From an uncultured Clostridia bacterium (GTDB lineage Bacteria > Bacillota_A > Clostridia > Oscillospirales > Oscillospiraceae), in assembly GCA_946408145.1 (NCBI GenBank), contig CAMJQX010000044.1, positions 1 to 10,475 on the forward strand: a stretch of DNA of 10,475 nucleotides. Reading direction: 5' to 3'. This document shows positions 6,426 through 10,475 of the stretch, in pieces. Each line of letters opens with the position of its first letter. The first letter of the stretch is position 1. A program made the translations under genes and the position numbers. The notes under the pieces are model-generated. The model was not told the origin of the DNA. It did not search any database and saw only the letters and a list, made by a program, of their open reading frames with translations.

Positions 6426-7550
6426 ATGCGTTTTGTTTTTACCTGCGGCGGCACCGCCGGACATGTGAACCCCGCCCTCGCTGTGGCCGGGCGGCTGCAT
6501 GAGCTTTTTCCGGACGCGGAGTTCCTGTTCCTCGGCGCCGAGGGCAAGATGGAGATGGAGCTGGTGCCGCGCGCCGGCTACAAGATCCTGCCGCTGCACA
6601 TCACGAATATCGCGCGCGGAAAGTCTCTGTCCGCTGTCGCCCACAACCTGGATACGGTCAAGAACGTGATCGCCTCGGAGCGCGAGGCGAAGCGGATCAT
6701 CCGGGACTTTGCGCCCGACGCCGTGATCGGCACGGGCGGCTATGTCTGCTATCCGGTGCTGATGGCGGCCTCCCGCCTGCACATCCCCACCCTGGTGCAC
6801 GAGAGCAACGCCGTGCCCGGTCTGACCACGAGGCTACTGGCAAAGCATGTGGATCGGATCCTGGTGGGTTTTGAGGAGAGTCGGAAGCACTATCCCGATC
6901 CGGAGAAGGTCTGCGTCACGGGAACGCCCGTGCGCGGGGAGTTCGCAGCCTATACGAAGGAGAGCGCGAAGCGTGAGCTGGGTCTGCCGACGGAGCTGCC
7001 GCTGGTGGTGTCCGTCTGGGGCTCGCTCGGCTCCGGGCACATGAACGGGATCCTGACGCAGCTCCTGCCGCTGCTGCGCGGACAGAGCGATTTCCGCCTG
7101 ATCCACGCCATCGGGAGCCGGGACTTCGCCGAGATCGGCGAAAAGCTCGCCGCGGAGGACTTCACGCCCGCCGAATGCGGCGCGGATGTGCGCGAGTACA
7201 TCTACGACATGCCGCGCGTCATGGCGGCCGCCGATCTGATCCTCTGCCGGGCGGGCGCCTCCACGCTGGCGGAGCTGACTTATCTGGGCAAGCCCTCGCT
7301 GATCGTGCCCTCGCCCAACGTGACTGACAACCATCAGGAGAAGAACGCCCGCGTGCTCGAAAAGGCGGGCGGCGCGAAGGTCTTTCTGGAGGGCGAGTTC
7401 GACGCGGCCTCCCTCCTGCGGACGGTCAGGGAGCTGCTGGCGGACAGAAAGACGCTCGACACCATGTCCGCGGCCATGGGGAGCCTCTCGGTCCCGGAAG
7501 CGACCGAGCGTATCTGCGATGAGATCCTGAAGCTCTGCCGGAAAGGATAG
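6426..7550 (+). CDS. murG: UDP-GlcNAc:lipid I N-acetylglucosaminyltransferase MurG
   Basis: This peripheral inner-face GT-B glycosyltransferase adds GlcNAc to lipid I to make lipid II. At 374 residues it is of normal length. The N-terminal acceptor domain begins with Gly8-Gly-Thr-Ala-Gly-His-Val-Asn-Pro-Ala17, a second glycine loop Gly-Thr-Gly-Gly-Tyr, and His125-Glu-Ser-Asn-Ala. The C-terminal donor domain has Trp-Gly-Ser-Leu-Gly-Ser-Gly, then Arg275-Ala-Gly-Ala-Ser-Thr-Leu-Ala-Glu283-Leu and Pro-Ser-Pro-Asn-Val-Thr-Asp-Asn-His-Gln304. Glu283 and Gln304 fit the ribose- and UDP-contacting residues known from E. coli MurG. The commonly seen Thr-Gly-Asn-Pro reads Thr-Gly-Thr-Pro, a mild change. 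AGGAG overlaps the ftsW stop codon and lies eight bases before the ATG, so the two genes are probably co-translated. Confidence 0.97.
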   Translation: MRFVFTCGGTAGHVNPALAVAGRLHELFPDAEFLFLGAEGKMEMELVPRAGYKILPLHITNIARGKSLSAVAHNLDTVKNVIASEREAKRIIRDFAPDAVIGTGGYVCYPVLMAASRLHIPTLVHESNAVPGLTTRLLAKHVDRILVGFEESRKHYPDPEKVCVTGTPVRGEFAAYTKESAKRELGLPTELPLVVSVWGSLGSGHMNGILTQLLPLLRGQSDFRLIHAIGSRDFAEIGEKLAAEDFTPAECGADVREYIYDMPRVMAAADLILCRAGASTLAELTYLGKPSLIVPSPNVTDNHQEKNARVLEKAGGAKVFLEGEFDAASLLRTVRELLADRKTLDTMSAAMGSLSVPEATERICDEILKLCRKG

Positions 7551-7570
7551 GAGAGATAACAAAACCATAG

Positions 7571-7614
7571 CCCCGTGCATAGGATGGCCTGATTCCATGC
7601 ACGGGGGTTTTTTT
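7571..7614 (+). terminator. Intrinsic terminator hairpin abutting the murA start
   Basis: CCCCGTGCAT (7571-7580) pairs perfectly with ATGCACGGGG (7597-7606). After a bulged A at 7581 the stem continues with GGA (7582-7584) against TCC (7594-7596), leaving a nine-base loop. That is 13 base pairs, mostly GC at the base, followed by seven T residues (7608-7614): a complete Rho-independent terminator. The ATG of murA begins at the very next base. The only G-rich sequence at Shine-Dalgarno distance from that ATG is GGGGG (7603-7607), four bases of which lie in the 3' arm. No promoter is visible between murG and murA, so murA depends on read-through, on regulated opening of this hairpin, or on an unseen promoter. 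Confidence 0.85.
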
Positions 7615-8868
7615 ATGGATCTGTGGCATATCCGCGGCGGCCGCCGCCTGGAAGGGACGCTGCGCGTGCAGGGCTCGAAGAATGCCTCCCTGCCCATCCT
7701 GGCGGCCTGCGTCCTCTGTCCGCAGCGCTGTGAACTTCTGAACGTCCCGCGCCTGTCCGACACGGACGCTGCGCTGCGCATCCTGGAGTACCTGGGCTGC
7801 GCGATCGCGCGGGAGCGGGACCGCGTGTACATAGATTCCACGATGCTCTCCTGCAGCGCCGTCCCGCACAGCCTGATGGCCGAGATGCGCTCCTCCGTGA
7901 TCTTCATGGGGGCGCTGCTGGCCCGCTGCGGAGAGGCGAGGCTGAGCCTGCCCGGCGGCTGTCGGCTGGGAAAGCGCCCCATCGACCTGCATCTGGCCGC
8001 CCTGCGGAAGCTCGGCGCAAGGATCGAGGAGGATGTAAGCGAGCTGCATTGCCGCGCGCAGCGTCTGCGGGGGACGGAGATCATTCTGCCCTTTCCGAGC
8101 GTCGGCGCCACGGAGAACGCCCTGCTGGCCGCCTGCGGCGCGCGGGGGGAGACGCTGATCCGCGGGGCGGCGCGCGAGCCGGAGATCGCCGCGCTGGCGG
8201 ACTTCCTGTGCGCCATGGGGGCGGAGATCCGCGGCGCGGGGAGCGATACCATCCGATTAACGGCCTTCCGTCCGAAGAAGGACGTCTGTTTTCGCATCCC
8301 CCCGGATCGCATCGCGGCGGCGAGCTTCGCCTGCGCCGCGGCGGGCTGCGGCGGAGACCTGACGCTCAACGGCTTCGAACCGGGACAAATTTCTGCCGTT
8401 CTCCACTTCCTAAACGCTGCGGGATGTGATATAATAACATTTAATCATGCTCTGCGCCTGCGCTCCGACGCGCGCCTGACCGCCGTCGGCCCCGTCGTCA
8501 CCGCGCCCTATCCCGGCTTTCCCACAGACGCCCAGCCGCTGCTGATGGCGGCGCTGCTGCGCGCGGAGGGCAGGACAGTGATCCGGGAGACGATCTTTGA
8601 GCAGCGCTTCCGGCAGGCGCCGGAGCTCTGCCGCCTCGGCGCGCGGATCCGCGTCGAAGGACAGACGGCGGAAGTCCTCGGGGTAAAAGCGCTGCGCGGG
8701 GCCGCTCTGCACGCGACCGATCTGCGCGGCGGGGCCGCCATGATCCTCGCGGGACTTGCAGCGGAAGGGGAGACCCTCGTCTTTGACGAGGGGCACGTCC
8801 GCCGCGGCTATGAGGATCTGGATCGCTGCCTGGAGAGCCTCGGCGCAGAGATCACACTGGAACAATGA
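7615..8868 (+). CDS. murA: UDP-GlcNAc 1-carboxyvinyltransferase MurA
   Basis: This cytoplasmic enzyme transfers enolpyruvate from phosphoenolpyruvate to UDP-GlcNAc, the committed step of peptidoglycan synthesis and the target of fosfomycin. From ATG 7615 it has 417 residues, the family norm, and its key residues fall almost exactly on E. coli numbering: Lys22-Asn23, the loop cysteine Cys116 (Cys115 in E. coli), Asp305 in Phe-Pro-Thr-Asp, Asp369-Leu-Arg371, and Arg397 in Arg-Arg-Gly-Tyr-Glu. The Cys at the PEP loop predicts fosfomycin sensitivity of the enzyme, by family knowledge. An in-frame ATG at 7597 would add six residues but lies in the terminator arm; the numbering match favours 7615. 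Many Firmicutes have two MurA paralogues; which one this is cannot be told. It is followed by ftsQ after 22 bases. Confidence 0.95.
   Translation: MDLWHIRGGRRLEGTLRVQGSKNASLPILAACVLCPQRCELLNVPRLSDTDAALRILEYLGCAIARERDRVYIDSTMLSCSAVPHSLMAEMRSSVIFMGALLARCGEARLSLPGGCRLGKRPIDLHLAALRKLGARIEEDVSELHCRAQRLRGTEIILPFPSVGATENALLAACGARGETLIRGAAREPEIAALADFLCAMGAEIRGAGSDTIRLTAFRPKKDVCFRIPPDRIAAASFACAAAGCGGDLTLNGFEPGQISAVLHFLNAAGCDIITFNHALRLRSDARLTAVGPVVTAPYPGFPTDAQPLLMAALLRAEGRTVIRETIFEQRFRQAPELCRLGARIRVEGQTAEVLGVKALRGAALHATDLRGGAAMILAGLAAEGETLVFDEGHVRRGYEDLDRCLESLGAEITLEQ
8427..8435 (+). promoter_or_regulatory. Possible extended -10 promoter inside murA, reading toward ftsQ
   Basis: TGATATAAT is a perfect extended -10 element (TG, one base, TATAAT at 8430-8435). 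The best -35 at 17-base spacing, TTCCTA (8407-8412), matches only three of six, but extended -10 promoters tolerate this. The element sits in an AT-rich patch (about 8386-8450) inside an otherwise GC-rich gene, where two ATA codons run together. It lies about 455 bases before the ftsQ start and could supply ftsQ transcript independent of the terminator upstream of murA. A chance match within coding sequence remains possible. Confidence 0.4.
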
Positions 8869-8890
8869 TCGTTATACGAAGGAGAAGACG

Positions 8891-9676
8891 ATGGCATCGA
8901 CACTGCATAACGCCCAACCGCCCGCAAGCAAGCGCGAGGGCTATATGAAGCCCCGGCGCCGCAGCAGCTACAGCGCGCCGGTGGTATTTGTTCTGGTCGT
9001 CCTGGGCATCATCTTTGTCATGAGCGTGTTTTTCCGCGTCTCGGACATCCAGGTCGTGGGGAACACCCATTACACCGACGAGGAGATCATCCGCGCCATC
9101 GACATCGAGCAGGGCGACAACCTGTTTTTCTTCAACCGTTTCGCGGCCTTCGCCCGCGTGTACTCCAAGCTGCCGTATATCGAAAACGGCTCCGTGGAGC
9201 GCCGCCTGCCCAACAAGGTCATCATCACCGTGGAGGAGACCACGGCGCTGGCCTATCTGGAGCTCGGCGAGGAGCAGTGGACGCTTGACCGCAACTGCAA
9301 GGTGCTCGGCAAGGCGGCGGAAGGCGAGAAGGAGACGCTGATCCCCATCGTGGGCATCGCGCCGGGCACCCTGCTCATCGGCGAACAGATGCAGACCGAG
9401 GACCAGAATCAGGAGCTTGTGGATTATCTCGCGGACGTGCTCTATCAGATCGAGGAGCGCGGCCTGTATTCCCAGGTCGACCGTGTCAATTTCGCAAATC
9501 CGCGCAGTGCGGAGTTCAGCTACGGCGGCGGCAAGTACACCGTAGTCCTCGGGACCCACAACAATCTGGAGCATAAGTTCGGCATGTTCGTCTCCGTGCT
9601 CGAAAAACTGAAGGCCGGCGACGTGGGCATCATCGACGTCTCCGACGGCCAGGTCGCGCACTTCTCGCCCAACTGA
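8891..9676 (+). CDS. ftsQ: Cell division protein FtsQ/DivIB
   Basis: This bitopic divisome protein has its main part outside the membrane; it binds FtsL and FtsB/DivIC and links them to septal synthesis. The 261 residues comprise a basic cytoplasmic tail (about 1-28, with Lys-Pro-Arg-Arg-Arg before the membrane), one membrane segment (about 31-48), and a POTRA domain (about 49-117). The POTRA domain starts Val-Ser-Asp-Ile-Gln-Val-Val-Gly-Asn and includes Leu-Pro-Asn-Lys-Val-Ile-Ile-Thr-Val-Glu-Glu. The beta domain carries Trp-Thr-Leu-Asp-Arg-Asn-Cys-Lys-Val-Leu and ends Ile-Asp-Val-Ser-Asp-Gly. The ATG at 8891 is chosen because AAGGAG (8879-8884) lies six bases before it. An open frame running back to 8756 overlaps murA and is not the start. 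It probably shares a transcript with murA. Confidence 0.94.
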   Translation: MASTLHNAQPPASKREGYMKPRRRSSYSAPVVFVLVVLGIIFVMSVFFRVSDIQVVGNTHYTDEEIIRAIDIEQGDNLFFFNRFAAFARVYSKLPYIENGSVERRLPNKVIITVEETTALAYLELGEEQWTLDRNCKVLGKAAEGEKETLIPIVGIAPGTLLIGEQMQTEDQNQELVDYLADVLYQIEERGLYSQVDRVNFANPRSAEFSYGGGKYTVVLGTHNNLEHKFGMFVSVLEKLKAGDVGIIDVSDGQVAHFSPN

Positions 9677-9697
9677 GGAGCTTCTGGAAAGCCCCTC
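9675..9697 (+). terminator. Weak hairpin at the ftsQ stop codon, possible partial terminator
   Basis: GAGG (9675-9678) pairs with CCTC (9694-9697) and GCTT (9680-9683) with AAGC (9689-9692). An A/C mismatch lies between the two stems and the loop is five bases. The following sequence is AT-rich, but the nearest T-run (TTTT, 9707-9710) is ten bases away. A classical terminator has its T-run directly after the stem, so termination here would be weak at best. It marks the boundary between the murA-ftsQ unit and the ftsZ promoter region. Confidence 0.35.
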
Positions 9698-9711
9698 CAA
9701 TTACAATTTTC

Positions 9712-9740
9712 TTACAATAGATTTCTAAAAATCGTAAATT
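9712..9740 (+). promoter_or_regulatory. ftsZ: Possible second, upstream ftsZ promoter
   Basis: TTACAA (9712-9717), a 4/6 match to the -35 consensus, is followed after exactly 17 bases by TAAATT (9735-9740), a 4/6 match to the -10. TTACAAT occurs twice 11 bases apart (9701-9707 and 9712-9718), about one helical turn, so the first copy could instead belong to a regulator site. Matches of this quality are expected by chance in AT-rich DNA, so confidence is low. Confidence 0.25.
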
Positions 9741-9744
9741 CCTA

Positions 9745-9773
9745 TTGACCACGAAAGAAAAATGTAATAAAAT
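9745..9773 (+). promoter_or_regulatory. ftsZ: Sigma-A promoter of ftsZ
   Basis: TTGACC (9745-9750, 5/6) and TAAAAT (9768-9773, 5/6) stand exactly 17 bases apart in an AT-rich intergenic stretch. Transcription would start near 9780, giving a leader of about 57 bases with GGAGG (9826-9830) seven bases before the ftsZ ATG. This is the best promoter in the window and would let ftsZ be expressed apart from the genes upstream. Confidence 0.75.
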
Positions 9774-9837
9774 AAACCATAGCGTATCTTATGTGCTGTC
9801 GTTTTTGCAGCCTTAGAATAGAGATGGAGGCATCGAT

Positions 9838-10475
9838 ATGGACTTCAGAACCGAAGCTGGTCCCGATAATGTTGTTACTTTGAAAGTGGTTGGTGTCGGC
9901 GGAGCCGGCAACAACGTCGTCAACAGAATGGTAAAAGCCGGCACCCAGGGTGTCGAGTTTATTGCGATCAATACAGACAAGCAGGCGCTTTCCGTGTCCA
10001 ACGCCGATCAGAAGATCCAGATCGGTGAGAAGCAGACCCACGGTCAGGGCGCCGGCTCCGACCCCGAGGTCGGCAAGCGCTCCGCCGAGGAGAGCCGCAA
10101 CAACATCGCCGCGGCGATCGAGGACGCCGACATGGTGTTCATCACCGCCGGCATGGGCGGCGGTACCGGCACGGGCGCTGCCCCCACCGTTGCGGAGATC
10201 GCGCGTGAGGCGGGCTGCCTCACCGTCGGTGTGGTGACCAAGCCCTTCAAGTTTGAGGGCAAGCGCCGCATGGATCAGGCCAACGAGGGCATCCGCGAGC
10301 TGCTGGGCAAGGTCGACTCCCTGCTCATCATCCCGAACGACCGCCTGAAGTACGCCACCGACCAGAAGGTCACGCTGGCCAACGCCTTTGAGATCGCGGA
10401 CGACGTGCTCAAGCAGGCTGTCACCAGCATCTCCGACCTGATCAAGAACACCGGCTTCATCAACCTCGACTTTGC
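9838..10475 (+). CDS. ftsZ: Cell division GTPase FtsZ, 3'-partial
   Basis: This tubulin-like GTPase polymerises into the cytoplasmic Z-ring that positions and drives septation. The 212 residues seen run off the window edge with the frame open. They cover the nucleotide-binding domain and the start of the central helix. Motifs include Val-Gly-Val-Gly-Gly-Ala-Gly-Asn-Asn near residue 20, Asn45-Thr-Asp47, and the tubulin signature Gly107-Gly-Gly-Thr-Gly-Thr-Gly113-Ala-Ala-Pro. Lys-Pro-Phe with Phe-Glu-Gly follows, and the window ends in Phe-Ile-Asn-Leu-Asp-Phe, just before the T7 loop catalytic Asp. GGAGG lies seven bases before the ATG. The first 20 or so codons are richer in A/T than the rest, which may keep the start region unstructured. 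No ftsA lies between ftsQ and ftsZ. The gene has its own promoter. Confidence 0.98.
   Translation, partial: MDFRTEAGPDNVVTLKVVGVGGAGNNVVNRMVKAGTQGVEFIAINTDKQALSVSNADQKIQIGEKQTHGQGAGSDPEVGKRSAEESRNNIAAAIEDADMVFITAGMGGGTGTGAAPTVAEIAREAGCLTVGVVTKPFKFEGKRRMDQANEGIRELLGKVDSLLIIPNDRLKYATDQKVTLANAFEIADDVLKQAVTSISDLIKNTGFINLDF

Noticed and set aside
6834..8369. A 511-codon - strand open frame spanning the end of murG, the terminator and the start of murA
   Set aside because: It crosses two certain + strand genes and the hairpin. Its product is an Arg/Ser/Pro-rich sequence without domains, so it is a shadow.
8756..8890. Upstream start for ftsQ at 8756
   Set aside because: It would overlap murA by more than 100 bases, and the added residues look out of frame in composition. 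ATG 8891 has AAGGAG at six bases.
9791..9883. Thirty-codon open frame in the ftsZ leader, overlapping the ftsZ start in another frame
   Set aside because: There is no ribosome-binding site before its ATG, and the product has no notable features.
1..10475. Mobile elements, CRISPR arrays, tRNA or rRNA genes, or a defence-like cassette
   Set aside because: The whole window is filled by collinear dcw genes with short gaps. No transposase, repeat array or RNA-gene signature was seen.

Overview
The window is one strand-coherent piece of a division and cell wall (dcw) cluster. All nine genes read on the + strand. The order is ftsL, a PASTA-bearing class B penicillin-binding protein (ftsI/spoVD type), murE, mraY, ftsW, murG, murA, ftsQ (divIB) and the first part of ftsZ. 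The DNA is GC-rich (by eye above 60 %) with strong Shine-Dalgarno sites. MurE carries the Asp-Asn-Pro-Arg motif of meso-diaminopimelate-adding enzymes, the PBP has two C-terminal PASTA repeats, and ftsA does not lie beside ftsZ. Together these point to a Gram-positive, GC-rich member of the Clostridia, perhaps of the Oscillospiraceae/Ruminococcaceae kind. That placement is inference from gene order and motifs, not a database result.

Layout. Bases 1-288 hold FtsL, possibly cut at its start by the window edge. A 96-base gap with a strong hairpin follows, then the PBP (385-2715). murE starts one base after the PBP stop. mraY (4222-5232), ftsW (5257-6414, TTG start) and murG (6426-7550) follow with gaps of 47, 24 and 11 bases. 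The 64 bases between murG and murA contain a textbook intrinsic terminator hairpin whose T-run touches the murA start codon. murA (7615-8868) and ftsQ (8891-9676) form the next unit. An AT-rich stretch of about 160 bases then carries a near-consensus sigma-A promoter for ftsZ (9838 to the window edge).

How the genes work together. MurA commits UDP-GlcNAc to UDP-MurNAc synthesis and MurE adds the third stem-peptide residue. MraY and MurG build lipid I and lipid II on the inner membrane face. FtsW polymerises and the PBP cross-links septal glycan. FtsL and FtsQ belong to the complex that recruits and activates that pair, and FtsZ forms the ring that organises it. murF, murD, murC, murB and ftsA are not here; murF and murD are missing from the places where many Firmicutes have them.

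I found no undescribed system, mobile element, CRISPR array or RNA gene. What merits a second look is regulatory: the terminator that also covers the only plausible murA ribosome-binding site, the hairpin in front of the PBP gene, two promoter-like sequences inside murE and murA, and the compound promoter region of ftsZ.
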